Source: Mesodorylaimus sp. YZB2_4
Taxonomy: Eukaryota; Nematoda; Enoplea; Dorylaimida; Dorylaimidae
Length of the DNA stretch: 64,000 bases
Direction: 5' to 3'
Assembly (NCBI GenBank): GCA_030248295.1
Contig: JASANH010001230.1
Span: forward strand, 1 to 64,000
The translations under genes and the position numbers were made by a program. The notes under the pieces are model-generated. The model ran no database searches. It was given only the letters and a program-made list of their open reading frames with translations, and was not told the DNA's origin. The number at the start of each line of letters is the position of its first letter. The stretch's first letter is position 1. Below, piece after piece: positions 1-12,280 of the stretch.

Positions 1-1
1 T

Positions 2-3000
2 CAACGACGTCAGCAACCACCAGCACGTCAATCGTCTTCTGCGAAACGCAAGCTTCAAGTTCCCGCTGCGAGTCCAGACAACGACGATGGAGAGCCAAGA
101 CCAACACGTTATCGCCGCACAAGTTCTATGCCCCGTCGTAGCTCTGCGGGCTTGACCACCGCTGCGGTAAGCGATGCGTGCGAACGAGCGAAAGTAGATT
201 TTGAAAAGAAATTGCGAGAGATCTTTGGAAAATTCGTATCCCAAACTCAACCACCCGATTTTGGCGATCGGGCGCTGCGTGAGCATTTGCTGACCAAATA
301 CGTGAAGCCGATGCTCGGCACGTCGCCCGATAAACGAGAAAATACTATCGATCAAGTGCGTACGTTTGTGGCAACACCAGCAGCTCAGCAGGCGGCCCGC
401 GCATGGTGGGACCGTCAAAAGCGCCGATCATCCACTTCTGCTGGTGTTCCTCGCCTCAATTTGGACGAATCCAATGTTGAACGACTGACTATCGCCGAAT
501 CAATGGACACAACATCAGCCAGCCCATTTCCTGGTGGCCATGTTCGTGTTTCTGCTGTTAGTACTGTGCCAGTACCCAACTTGCCCGTTACGCAATCCAT
601 GGAACAACAAGAAAAAGAAAGGAAAGATGCCAATGAGGAATGCTCAATTCGTATTGCTCAAGATGCATACGTAGCTAATCGTCATGTTCCCCAATTGGCC
701 GAACAGGAGGCTCGTCGGGTTTTGGAAGAACGAATCGATGCGGCGATTGAAGCATTTGAGGACGCTCAGTGGTCCCACCAACGTTCTCAAATCACAAAGG
801 CCGAATACAAAGATCTTCAACGTACCGCCGAAGTAGCCCAGTACATTCGAAACAACATGGCTACGGTCGATGGATGGTCCATGTCCCACGTGCTGTGGTT
901 GTTGCACTTCTTGAATGCGTGCGCCCAGTCGAATCTACATCCAGGTCAGACTCTTAATTTGGTTGTTAATAACAGTTGTCAACCTGTTTCAGCCAATGAC
1001 CCCTAATGGGAGGCCATTGTGAACGATTTCATTGGGACCTCGCGAGGCATCATTTCGTTCGATTCGGAGTGCGCTGATTTCGATTGCTCTTATCAACATC
1101 GCGCTCGCAACAACCCAGGCCGTATTTTGTGGTCCATTCCATCGTTTCGTTCGATTATCGATTTATTGGAACATCCCGACTATTCCCATGTTCAAGCCCT
1201 GTTAAGGCGATGCTTGCCTGTCGACCAAATTTTAGGCGAACAACGTGATCGATACCGAGACTACGCAGGACCATTCACTCGATTGGTTATTTTGTGTAAT
1301 GGTCAAGGACGGTACTTATTTGTCGATTTACTGAAATTAGGAGGAATGCCAGAACCAGTTCGCAAATTGTTGCTCGATCCAAAGATTACCAAGATCGTGT
1401 TTCGAGGAATCAATAACGAGCTGCGCTCTCTGGCTCGTACTTTGGGAATCTCTACCCCGTCCCGTGGTGATCAATGGGGCTTCTTCAATATTTCGCTCGG
1501 TGAAAATTACTATCCACGCTTGGAACGGTCGACCATGATGAACCAAGGATGGGTTCGGCCGCCTTTCCAAACCACGTCCTACCCGTTGCCTGTATCGCTA
1601 TTGGAAGCAGTCTATTGGCGTTATTTCGATACTCTGCCAACGCAGCGAGCAAGTGAAACACTCAAGTCCATTGCGAATTTGCTCGGTGTGATGTATCAAC
1701 ATCAAGGCCACGATTATGGACCCAGATGGTTCTTTGAATATGGTAGTGCTGACCAGCCAATACCGTTTTCACTCGAACGAGAATATTGGGCCTATACCCT
1801 GTTTGATGGTTCACTACCGATGTTTCTTTTTCTAGGCTCATACACTCTCAACCCGACATTGATCGATGCAAGAGCACCAGATCAACTACTGCGGGACTCT
1901 GCCGGATTTCTTCAGCAATTCTGTCAGTTTTTCGGTGACCCACTGCCAATTCCAACGTACGACCATATGCACGCCAATGTTCAGTATGGATCGACGTTTG
2001 GCTGCTCACGATGTGTGCTGCCCTGGTGCCCGATTACTCAGCTATGTCGGGACAAGCGAGAGGAAACCGAATTACTCAACGAAATGCAAAATCGATTGGG
2101 CGATCGAGTGCCAAAAGGACCACCTCAAGGCTGGTACTCGATTGGGCGCCCCGCAGTGATTCGACCAGATCGTACTGTTCAGCATGCTGCTGGCGACCTG
2201 ACGGTTACAGTTCCAGGGAATCGCTCACTTAGTCCATCATTCGAGCAGTGTCTGAAAGACATCTTATTGGAAAGCGATGACGAATTTGATCTGGAATCCG
2301 AACACGATCCCGAAGATTACTTTGTAAGCGAATTGTTCAGGACTGTGCCAGTCACGCCAACTGGTCATGTGGTGCCGATACCATCGCGGGCGCCATATTG
2401 GAACAATCCTAATCCACGTTTCCTCGATTGCAATGTATACGAACACCCGATTTTTTGGAAGAGTTTGTTAACATATCCTGAAAATTTGATCCAAGCCACG
2501 TATGATCATTTGCGAGCAAAATTCCGCAAAAGGTATATTGTCTTCTATCACGGCGCTGCGCGCTCTTTGATACACCGTGATCTGGGTTCAACGAACGAAG
2601 ACAGAATTGCTAATCGCATGTGGTCCATTCTGTACGATGGCTATGATCCACTCGACGGTGAAATCTATCATGCTGTCCATCCGTTGCCATGGCCATCGAA
2701 TACCAATGATCTGTCAGGACTACGTAATCTACGCCATACGCCTATTTGTTGAATCCCACTGGTCCGAAAGAGTTGTGAGGACGACAATACGACTGCTGCT
2801 TTCCACCAATTTCGTGCCAGAGAACGACACGAGCTCAATTGGTGGAAATCGAGTTTCAATTGGTCCTTGACGCCAGACGACTACAGTGCGGTCATGCTGG
2901 CTCGCTTGAACGATCTGATTGCCGACTGCCGCGATCGTCGTCTGGTCGAACAATACCCAATGCTCAACTCGCTGGACAGGGAATGGATTTTCTTCCTGTC

Positions 3001-4608
3001 TGCGTTTCGTGTCATCCAGCTCGATTACCGAAATCCAGAGGAACCAGCTGCGCGGGCGAGAGCAACGTCCAATCGCATCAAAGCTTTGCTGTATAACACT
3101 CAGATTCGTGATTTGCCAACTTTACTGTCTCGTGCTGAGACAGCCTTGCGTGTCGTCCGAGAAGGTATGATTTTTGCAGCCAACTATCCCCAGCTGGATC
3201 ATTACGCGCTATGACGGGAACACGACAAAATTATTCGACGAATCAATACCTTGAAATTGGCTATTGCTACGCAGCGAGGTTCGCAACAGGCTGAAGAACA
3301 GCGTATGCCTGCGTTCCGGTACACTCCAGCCGCGCCATCTCGTGAGCAGACTGAAGCCATGCCGGCTCGAGCTGTGGCTCCGCCTGTTCAAGTGGTATCT
3401 GCAGCGCCCTCAGCCATTCCAGCTGTGCCATCTCAGCCCACTCCAATTCAGCAGCCGAGGCAAATTGAAGATCTTTATCGACTACACGAAGATCGTGGAC
3501 CGATTAATTGGGAAATGCGCCCTATCAATTTAGACGTAGCTGCCGAGGTAGGGATCGAATATTTACATCCTCATTGGCAGATTGTGCCAATCACGGAAAC
3601 GGATTCTCCGCATGCCCGTCGATTAGCTTGGCAGTTGCGGATGCTGCCACCTGACATTATCCCACGCCTGATTTCGCCAGATAGTCGGTATGCGATGAAT
3701 GTTATCTCTGATCGTGATACATTCGCCGACTTTATTCAAAATATCATTGCGGAACCCGACCCATTCTATACTTCACCGAATCAAACCATCGTTGATGCTA
3801 TTGCCGATATTGAGCGCACCAACAGCAACCAATGGCACTTTGGTTGAGAAACTGCTAGCGATCGAGCCGACCGCGCTGCGCGTGAACAGCGCGATGGGCA
3901 AACACACCGTTTACGTCGGGAGCGAGAAGAGGAGATCGCGAATCGTCAAAATCGATCTGCCTTCTTGCGTTTGGGCCCTCCTCGTTCCGCTGGTGAGCAA
4001 TCATTGTCCACGCCTAGAATGATGCGTTCGCACTTGGCCAAAGGCGATGCTCGCCATGCGCTTAGACACGCCCAGTCACGACGATCTCCATCAACGGCTC
4101 TTCCCCGGGAACGCCCGCCGAATGTACGTATGGTTAATTTTCCGATCTGTTGGCAGGGTCCTCGTCAGGGTCGCCTCCCACCAAATGTTGACGAGGCTTA
4201 TGCGTTAGCTGCGTGCGATATGGCAAAGAAAAATTTCTTGGCCGACTACATTTCGTTGATTCAGAACCCTGGCTGGGTCTGGTCCACTTTGGAACCCATG
4301 ATGCGTCTCGCCTGGATCACGTTTGCGGGTTGCACCCCCCCACACCGCTTCCCAAGTCCGCTGATCCGGGAGATGACGATGACGATGATTTATTATGGAA
4401 CGTCGGCGTTGGTGCTGACAACCAACCATCTACTAGTACCACTGATCCTGAGCCAATGGATCAAGGCATTTCATTTGGTACTCCCACCGTGACGTGTTGT
4501 GGTATTGTTCCCTCATTACATCTCCACATGGACGCAAGTCAGATTTTCTTTCATTTTTCCATCCCTATTCGTACTTACCCCCGTTTTCTGTGTTGCGTTT
4601 TCCAGTAG
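2..4608 (+). pseudogene. Long intronless gene with RNase D-like 3'-5' exonuclease domain, interrupted
   Basis: One reading frame stays open from base 2 to about 4335, apart from in-frame stops at 1004 (TAA), 2750, 3212 and 3845 (all TGA). Sequence between and after the stops is plainly coding in the same frame, so this is one gene of about 1,500 codons whose start lies left of the window. A slip in the C-run near 4335 moves the likely C-terminus, an acidic stretch with six consecutive Asp, into another frame. Residues after the first stop match a DEDDy exonuclease: FDSE near 1058 (Exo I), a K-I-V-F-R...NEL segment near 1391 (Exo II, with Glu where Asp is usual) and YTLFD near 1792 (Exo III, YxxxD). 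The remainder is polar, Arg/Pro-rich and helical and I do not recognise it. Lack of introns suggests a retrocopy or a mobile-element gene. At least one TGA (3212) could come from CGA. Exonuclease assignment is inference from motifs. Confidence 0.6.
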
Positions 4609-5454
4609 TCTGACTGTTTGCTTTCTGAATTTTGGTTCCCCGCCCAGCTATTTTGTCCCGCACCGATGGTTTATAAGTGTCTCCCATTCTTTTCTGATTA
4701 GCCCGTTTGTGCGATTTGCGCTTTTGAGTTAGTAGAGTGGTTGTGTTTTGCACCGAGCATCACCCGCATTCCCCGTTTCCATTCATGCCTTCTTTCCCTT
4801 CCTTATTTCCCTTTTTCGTGCCATATCGACGTATGTGCTTTAAGATGTGCTTTACTTTTTGCATCAGGATAGTAATGCTCAGGGAAATGAAAATGCACAT
4901 GTCCGTTGTTAGGTTCCTGAAGCTCGCACTCCTGCTGGATCACCCTCGGATCTATGGCAGTGCACCACCAAGCCATAGGGTGTGAAACTGAATTGCTGGT
5001 GGATGGGCCCTGGGTCCTGATTTCTAGAAATCAGTTCCCTTTTTGTGTCATGTGTGTATTTTGTGTTAAGCGACTGCTTTGCACTTTGGTAGGATGCGTT
5101 GTGTTTCGTTTATTTTCAGGTGAGACCCTGTGCCAGGGTTCCCACAGACCCATCACTCCGGACAGTGGAAGCCCGTCTCTATCGGCGAGGTAGTAATGTC
5201 AGGGGGAATGAAGACCAAGTTATGCAAATGAGTATGACCTTGTTCGATATTAGGCCTGTCTGATGATATCAGGTGATTGCTGTGTTAGGAACCGGTCTCC
5301 CCTTGTCTGATGTGGCTATTTGTTTGTTTTGTGCCAGTGCACTCTTGCTCTCTGGGTAGATGCTCGTCCGACTAATCAGTGTCATGCCTGTGCGTGTTCG
5401 GTGCGGTTGAGTAGTAAATCTCTTCTATAAGACAAGTGGTCTTATAAACAGGCA
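4609..5454. other. Non-coding stretch with several palindromes
   Basis: No convincing gene. There are a hairpin at about 4943-4984 (CACCCT and CTATGG paired with CCATAG and AGGGTG), a perfect 18-base palindrome at 5017-5034 and a stem at 5426-5446 (TATAAGAC, 5-base loop, GTCTTATA) just before the satellite. Two segments starting near 4874 and 5193 share a GTAATG..CAGGG..ATGAA pattern and may be diverged copies of one repeat. Confidence 0.45.
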
Positions 5455-8093
5455 TCCTTGAAATTCTTAATTGGTGGACAAACGATTGGGTTTTCATCTG
5501 ATAGAAAACGACATGAAACTAATCGCTTCAGATTCAACGATTCCTAATAATCGATGTTCTCACAACCAAATGATTCTTAATTGGGGAACAAATAAGTAGC
5601 ACATTATTTGACAGCAAACGACACATTACTATTCGCTTAAGATCTTATGATTCCTAATAATCAATCAACAAGCACCCTAACACCACTACCGTGCAAAATT
5701 ATTGCATCACATGTGCTCGCAGGTGGTTTTCCAGTTTAAATAGCGCGCCATTAAACGTAGGTCGTCTTAATGCTTGTAAAACGAGTGTGGTCTGAAAGCG
5801 CGTTCTTTTTTCTACAAAATCAGCTCATTCGCGTAAAACCTCGCTGGAGCAATCAATTTTTATAAGATTTAGAATCTCATTCATACGAAATATCAGCTGA
5901 CGAGTTTTGCTTGTATCCTTCGAATTATTGATATTATGGATCAAGCAGAGGCCATTCCTCCAGGTAACTGCTTTTATATCTTTCTGTATTAGTGCATCAT
6001 GCTTTCCAGTGCAAAAAATACGATTTGTACATGTGAAATCACAATTTATCGATATCTGAACCTCGTAATCGATTTCGATAGACTTTTTCACAAATTTTTG
6101 ATGTTTTCTGTGATTTTTGATCGCAAATGCAGGTTTTTTCGTTTTTCAGGGCCGAGGACAAGGCCGTCGATATCTCCGAAAAAGGCTGGCCGCATTATCG
6201 CCATTCATCAAATCGGATATTCTCATCGAGAAATTGTCGCTGAATTGAATCGCACAAAACTGCCAGGCGAAACTGTTCCTAATCAATCCTCTATCAGCGG
6301 AGTTTTAAAGAAATTCAAGGACACGGGTACTGTTGAACGTCGCCCCGGCCAAGGACGACCAAGAATAACAACGGAACGTCAGGATCGGGAGATTGTTGAA
6401 AAAGCAAAAAAAATCGGAAAACTTCATTGAAACGACTTGCGAAGGATTTTTCGGAATTAAGCAGGAAACGTGTAAGCCGATGGACTGTCGCGCGCCGACT
6501 GAAGGGAGAAGAATTCAAAGTGTGCCGATGTGTTCGAAAACCGCTCTTGAGTGAAAAAAATCGATTGAATTGGGCCGAGAAAAATGTTGATCAACTGATC
6601 GAATATTGAAAGAAGGTGGAGTGGTCCGATAAGGGTCGTTTCAAATTCGTTTCTGATCGTCCCCAGAACTCTATTCGACAGCAAACGACACATTACTATT
6701 TGCAAATTATGTAATGATTCCTAATGATCAATTAATAGGCACCCTGAAAATTCTTGACTGGTAAACAAACGACTAGGTTTTTATCTGATAGGAAACGACA
6801 TGAGACTACTCGCTTTAGATCCAACGGTTTCTATCAATCGAATTTTTCACAGCCAAATGATTCTTATTCAGAGAACAAATGAGTAGCACCCTATTTGACA
6901 GCAAACGACACATTACTACTCGCCAATGATGTAATGATTCCTAATGATCGATCAATAGAAACCACGAAAATTCTTAACTGGTGAACAAACAAAGCGGTTT
7001 TCATCTCATAAAAAACGACATGTGACTACTCGCTTTGGATCCAACGATTCCTAATAATCGAACTTTTAACAACCGAATGATTCTCACATGAAAAACAAAT
7101 ACGTGGAACCCTATTTGACAGCAAACGACACATTACTATTTTCTCAAGATCTGATGATTTCTAGTAATCAATCAATAGGCACCCTGAAAATTCTTAACTG
7201 GTAAACAAACGATTGGGTTTTCATCTGATATGAAACGACATGGAACTACTCGCTTTAGATCCAACGATTCCTAATAATCGAGCTTTTCACAACCAAATAA
7301 TTCTTACCTAGAGAACAAATGAGTAGCACCCTATTTGACAGCAAACGAAACATTACTGTTTGCTCAACTTTTTATGATTCCTAATAATCAATTGATAGGC
7401 ACCCTGAAAGTTCTTAACTAGTAGACAAACAATTAGGTTTTCATCTTATGGGAAACGAATAATCGAACTTTTCACAACGAGATAATTCTTACCTAGAGAA
7501 CAAATAGGTAGCACTGTATTTCACAACAAACGACACATTACTATTCGCTCAAGATCTTATGATTCATAATAACTTATCAATGGGCACCTTGAAAATTCTT
7601 AACAGGTAAAAAAACGATTGAGTTTTCATCTAATAGGAAACGACATGGAACTACTCGCTTTAGATCCAACGACTCCTAATAATCGAACTTTCCACAACTG
7701 AATGATTCTTACATGGAGAACAAATGAGTAGCACCCTATTTGACAGCAAACGACACATTACTATTTGCCAGTGATGTAATGATTCCTAATAATCAATCAA
7801 TAGGCACCCTGGAAATTCTTAACTGGTAGACAAACGATTGGGTTTTCATCTGATAGAAAACGACATGAAACTACTCGCTTCAGATCCAACGATTCCTAAT
7901 AATCGAGCTTTTCACAACCAAATGATTCTTACCTAGAGAACAAATGAGTAGCACCCTATTTGACAGCAAACGACACATTATTATTTTCTCAAGATCTTAT
8001 GATTCCTAATAATCAATCAATAGGCACCCTGAAAATTCTTAACTGGTACACAAACGATTGGGTTTTCATCTGATAGGAAACGACATGAAACTT
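5455..8093 (+). repeat. Dimeric satellite, left arm (220-base period)
   Basis: Tandem repeat with a 220-base period: the block CTATTTGACA recurs at 6891, 7111 and 7331, and after one short copy at about 7736 and 7956. Each 220-base unit is made of two related halves of about 110 bases, both containing AAACGACA, then ACTA, then GATTCCTAATAATC, then ATTCTTA and ACAAA. It is therefore a two-monomer higher-order repeat. A Tc1/mariner fragment interrupts it at about 6151-6670, and one unit near 7450-7510 is about 36 bases short. Confidence 0.9.
6151..6670 (+). pseudogene. Tc1/mariner transposase fragment
   Basis: The translation shows the N-terminal double helix-turn-helix of Tc1/mariner transposases: SPKKAGRIIAIHQIG with GYSHREIVAEL, the linker RRPGQGRPR, then a second helical part with SRWTVARRL and a KPLLSEKNRLNWA segment. 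The frame shifts near 6427, is stopped by TGA at 6607 and continues into WSDKGRF, the place of the first catalytic Asp. Everything after that is lost and satellite sequence resumes at about 6670. The remaining two thirds of the transposase, including the other catalytic acids, are absent. It is a dead fragment captured in the satellite. Confidence 0.8.
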
Positions 8094-10825
8094 CTCTAGG
8101 TTAGAATCATTTGGTTGTCAAAAATTTGATTGTTAGGAATCGTTGGATCTAAAGCGAGTAGTTTTATGTCGTTTTTTATCAGATGAAAACCCAATCGTTT
8201 GTTTACCAGTTAAGAATTTTTTGGGTGCCTTCTGATTGATTATAAGGAATTATAAGATCTTGAGCAAATAGTAATGTGTCGGTTGCTGTCAAATAGAGTG
8301 CTACTCATTTGTTCTCTAGGTAAGAATCATTTGATTGTGAAAAGCTCGATTATTAGGAGTCATTGGATCAAAAGAGTAGTAGTTTCATGTCGTTTCCTAT
8401 CAGATAAAAACCCAATCGTTTGCTTACCAGGTAAGAATTCACAGTGTGCCAATTGATCAATCATCAGGAATCATTACATAATTGGCAAGTAGTATTGTGT
8501 CGTTTGCTGTCAAATAGAATGCTCCCTCTTTGTTTTCCAGAATTATTTATTAAGAATTATCAAGAATTATTTGGTTCTGAGAAGATCTATTATTAGGAAT
8601 CATCGGATCTGAAGCGAGTAGTTCCATGTCGTTGCCCATCAGAAGGAAACCCAATAGTTGTAGGATTGTGAGAAGATCAAATTATGAAAATCACTAGATT
8701 GTGAGCAGGTAGTTTCATGTCGTTTCCTATCAGATGGAAACAAGCGTTTCTTCGCAAGTTATGAATTTACAGGGTGCCGATTGATCGATTATTAGGAATC
8801 ATTACATCATTGGCAAGTAGTATTGTGTCGTTTTGTTTGCTGTCAAATAGGGTGCCACTAGTTTGTTCTCTTGGTATGATATATATATATTGTAAAAAAA
8901 AAATTTTTAGAAAATCACTAGATTATAAGCGAGTGGTTCCGTGTCGTTTTCTATCAGATGGGAACAAGCGTTCGTTCACAAGGTCAGAATTCGCAGGGTG
9001 CCTATCGATTGATTAGTAGAAATCATTAGATATTGATCAAGTGGTAATGTTTTGTTTCCTGTCAAATAGGGTGCCACTAGTTTGTTCTATAAGTATGATA
9101 TATTTGGATTGTGAAAAGATCAATTATTGAAAATCACTAGATTATAAGCGAGTGGTTTTGTCTCGTTTCCTATCAGATGAGAACAAACGGTTGGTAACGA
9201 GGTAATAATTCACAGGGTGCCTATTGATTAATTATTAGAAATCATTACATCATTAGCAAGTAGTATTGTGTCGTTTGCTGTCAAATAGAATGCTCCCTAT
9301 TTGTTCTCTGGGTAAGAATTATTTGGTTGTGAAAAGATCGATTATTAGGAGTCACTAGACGTGAAGCGAGTAGTTTCATGTCGTTTCCTATCAGATGAAA
9401 ACCCAATCGTTTGTTTACCAGGTGAGAATCATCAGCATGCCTATTGATTTATAAATTTTATCACGGCTGGGCATTCTTCAGAAATCGAACATTTATTCAC
9501 CTTGATGACTGTGGCCGGCGTTTTAGCAGCCGTTTCATTCAGCCTCATCAACTAGTCACGCCGGCTCCTCGAACTGAATCATTCAAACAGAGCTTTCTAT
9601 ACTCGACTATTACCGCCTGGAACCAAGTGGCTGGTGACAAAGCAATGGACTCATTGGATAATTTTAAAAAGCACGTCTGGGTTTTATGTAAATGATAAAT
9701 TTAGTTTTCCTATAATTGTGTTCTTTCTTGCCTATAATCCTAAATGTGCGGTGCCGTTTTAGTGCGCTTTTAAGTGCTTGGCTACCAAGTAAACAGACAG
9801 ACAGACAGATTTATTATTGGAAAGTATTAGATATTGAGCAAGTGGTGATGTTCCGTTTGCTGTCAAATAGGGTGCCACTAGTTTGTTGATAAGATGAGAA
9901 CATAACCGTTTGTTTACTGGGTGAGAACTATTGGGATGCCAGTTAATTGATTATTAGGAATTATCAGATTTTGAGCAAGTAGTATTGTGTCGTTTGCTGT
10001 CAGATGAGAACCCAATCGTTTGTTTACCGGGTGAGAATTTTCAGGGTGCCCATTGATTAATTATTAGAAATCATTACATCATTAGCAAGTAGTATTGTGT
10101 CGTTTGCTGTCGAATAGAATGCTCCCTATTTGTTCTCTGGGTAAGAATTGGTTGTGAAAAGATCGATTATTAGGAATCATTGGATCTGAAGCGAGTAGTT
10201 TCGTGTCGTTCTCTATCAGATGAAAACCTAATCGTTTCTTTACCAGGTGAGAATCATTAGCATGCCTATTGATTTATTATTGGAAATTATCAGATATTGA
10301 GCAAGTGGTGATGTTTCGTTTGCTGTCAAATAGGGTGCCACTAGTTTGTTGATGAGATGAGAACCCGACCATTTGTTTACTGGGTGAGAATTATCAGGAT
10401 GCCTGTTAATTGATTATTAGGAATTATCAGATCTTGAGCAAGTAGTATTGTGTCGTTTGCTGTCAGATGAGAACCCAATCGTTTGTTTACCGGGTAAGAA
10501 TTTTCAGGGTGCCCATTAATTAATTATTAGAAATCATAAGATTATGAGCAAATAGTAATGTGTCGTTTGCTGTCGAATAGGGTGCTACTTATTTGTTTTT
10601 AAGGTGAAAATCCTTCGGATTTTTAATGGATTGATTATTAAGAATCAATAGATGTGATGCGAGTAGTTTCATGTCGTTTTCTATCAGATGAGAACCCATT
10701 TGTTTGTTTCCCAGGTAAGAATCATCAGCCTATTGATTGATTATTAGAAATTATTGGATCTTGAGCAAGTAGTATCGTGTCGTTTGCGTCACATAGTATG
10801 CCACTCTTTTGTTTTCTAGGTATGA
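8094..10825 (-). repeat. Dimeric satellite, right arm in inverted orientation
   Basis: The same satellite units continue as their reverse complement (GTCGTTTGCTGTCAAATAG, GGTAAGAATCATTTG). The switch is sharp at about 8093, where a left-arm unit breaks off after GACATGAAACT and a right-arm unit begins with TCTCTAGG. The two arms are of similar length, about 2.6 and 2.7 kb. Right-arm units are more diverged and more rearranged than left-arm units. A LINE 3' end is inserted at 9452-9807. Confidence 0.88.
9452..9807 (+). mobile_element. 5'-truncated LINE insertion with target-site duplication
   Basis: The insert encodes the last part of a non-LTR retrotransposon protein: a PRTESFKQSFLYSTITAWNQ stretch followed by SLDNFKKHVW and a stop near 9695. 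This is the usual C-terminal pattern (R-T..F..S...R-T-I..W-N.L....SL..FK) of CR1/Jockey-like elements. A short 3' UTR ends in four ACAG-type repeats. The sequence GATTTA flanks it on both sides (9446-9451 and 9808-9813). The neighbouring satellite copy at 10265-10280 still has the uninterrupted site, so the insertion boundaries are exact. Confidence 0.85.
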
Positions 10826-11483
10826 TATATTTGCAGGGCCAGCAGGGCTAGAAGTAGCACGAAACGATCCTGAGCCGCGCGTCGAAAAGAAGAGTTCTGT
10901 TACATTGCAATTCGAGCCGACATGCCAGAATGGCCCTGTTGAGCCTGCCTAGCCTTTGGTCCCACGGTGAACTTTGGTCTTCAACTCGGTTAATTTTTTT
11001 AGCGGGGCCAGGGCTGAAAAGACCGTTTGTGGGGTTTCCAAGATTTCTTTTTTTCATAACCAGGTTTCTAAGTTGCCGTTTTCATGTTTCTCATTTTTTA
11101 TTTCTCCGCAGTCGTTCCATTGCGTATTCATTTTTTATGTCTGGGGTCCTTGAGTGCGCACAGGCGCTTGGCTGCCAGTAAAATTGAACTCTAACTTATC
11201 GTCAGCGCTCCAGCGTTATTCAACAGTGTGTATCAATCAGTACACCACGTACCAACAGGTCTATAATTCGGTTATCAGCGCGTGGTTGCCCATTCGTATT
11301 AAGTACCACATCATATTGCCTTTACATGTGTTTTTGTGATGATGGCATCGAGGGGTCGGTGCAGCATGGTTCAACAAGGGAAACGAGATGCCCATTGAAG
11401 TGGAGGGCGCTACGAGCACCCTCCGAAATAGTCATTGTGTATCTTGCAATCCGATCTGTTTATAGTATGTCGCACGTTTATTC
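10826..11483. other. No gene seen; possible second LINE tail
   Basis: Short open frames on both strands have no recognisable content. The stretch near 11148-11175 (GTGCGCACAGGCGCTTGGCTGCCAGTAA, broken here only as a description of similarity) resembles the LINE tail at 9765-9795, both containing GCTTGGCT followed by CCA..GTAAA. It may be the end of a related, older element. Confidence 0.3.
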
Positions 11484-11630
11484 ATGTTCATTAACGTTCG
11501 TGGTCCAAGTTCAGAACTAAAACGGAGAGAGGTGTTCGCATGGCTGAAACAAGAGAAATTTGATTTGAGTCTTCTGCAGGAGACGCACAATACTCAGGGG
11601 GAGGAACCCACGCTCACAAAACATGGCTAA
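11484..11630 (+). pseudogene. LINE endonuclease N-terminus fragment
   Basis: A 48-residue frame begins FINVRGPSSELKRREVF and continues to LLQETHNTQG. This is the start of the AP-type endonuclease of L1-like non-LTR retrotransposons (N-V-R-G...K-R...LQETH, the last motif including the catalytic Glu). It ends at TAA at 11628 and nothing of the endonuclease follows. It is a dead fragment. Confidence 0.7.
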
Positions 11631-12280
11631 GACTCAAAATAATTCTGCCGAGATTCAATAAGTCTCTTGCACGAAATTCTGAGAAGAAGACGTATAAGAA
11701 ATTTTAAGAATGGCTGGAGTTTTCTCACAAGAATGGCTGTAAGAATTTAAACAGTAAGATTCTTATCCATTCCTATCATTGCTCTGCACGCTATCCCAAC
11801 CCCATCCCTACCTTTCACATTAGCGCTTCTTTGTCTAGCTGTTCGCGTTTTACTGCCCACAATCTCGCCGAATCTTCCCGACGTGTGGTCCAGTCAAGGC
11901 TTGAATTCAAAATCGCATTAACGGGTACAAAGCTGAATAGGCGGTAGCAATTTCTCTGATCGTATCTTCATCATCGCCAGTATCGAATAATTCTTGACCA
12001 ACTGGATGACTTCACTTTATTCCTTCGCAGTGGCTGCGGCGCTGATTTGTCGATAGACGCTACAGTATCTCCATGCTTCACTTTTCATTGTCCAATATTT
12101 TGATCATCGCGTGACACTGTGCTTTCTCCACCAAATGCCTAAAAGCATGAGAGTCAGTAACCTAGGAACAGTGTCTGTCTCCTACAGTTTGACTTAGCTG
12201 AGATATAATCATGCTCACTTCCGATTTTTCGAAAAATCCTGTCCCGCTCGACTAATTCTCCCAAGCCATCTATTTTAATG
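11631..12280. other. No complete gene; possible 3' remnant of the minus-strand pseudogene
   Basis: On the minus strand, just beyond the stop of the adjacent pseudogene, a frame from about 12293 to 12180 reads GELVERDRIFRKIGSEHD. It looks coding but could not be joined by a convincing splice. The rest shows no structure I can name. Confidence 0.25.

Noticed and set aside
5455-10825. CRISPR-like array
   Set aside because: Repeats are contiguous 110/220-base satellite units without unique spacers, and the genome is a nematode's.
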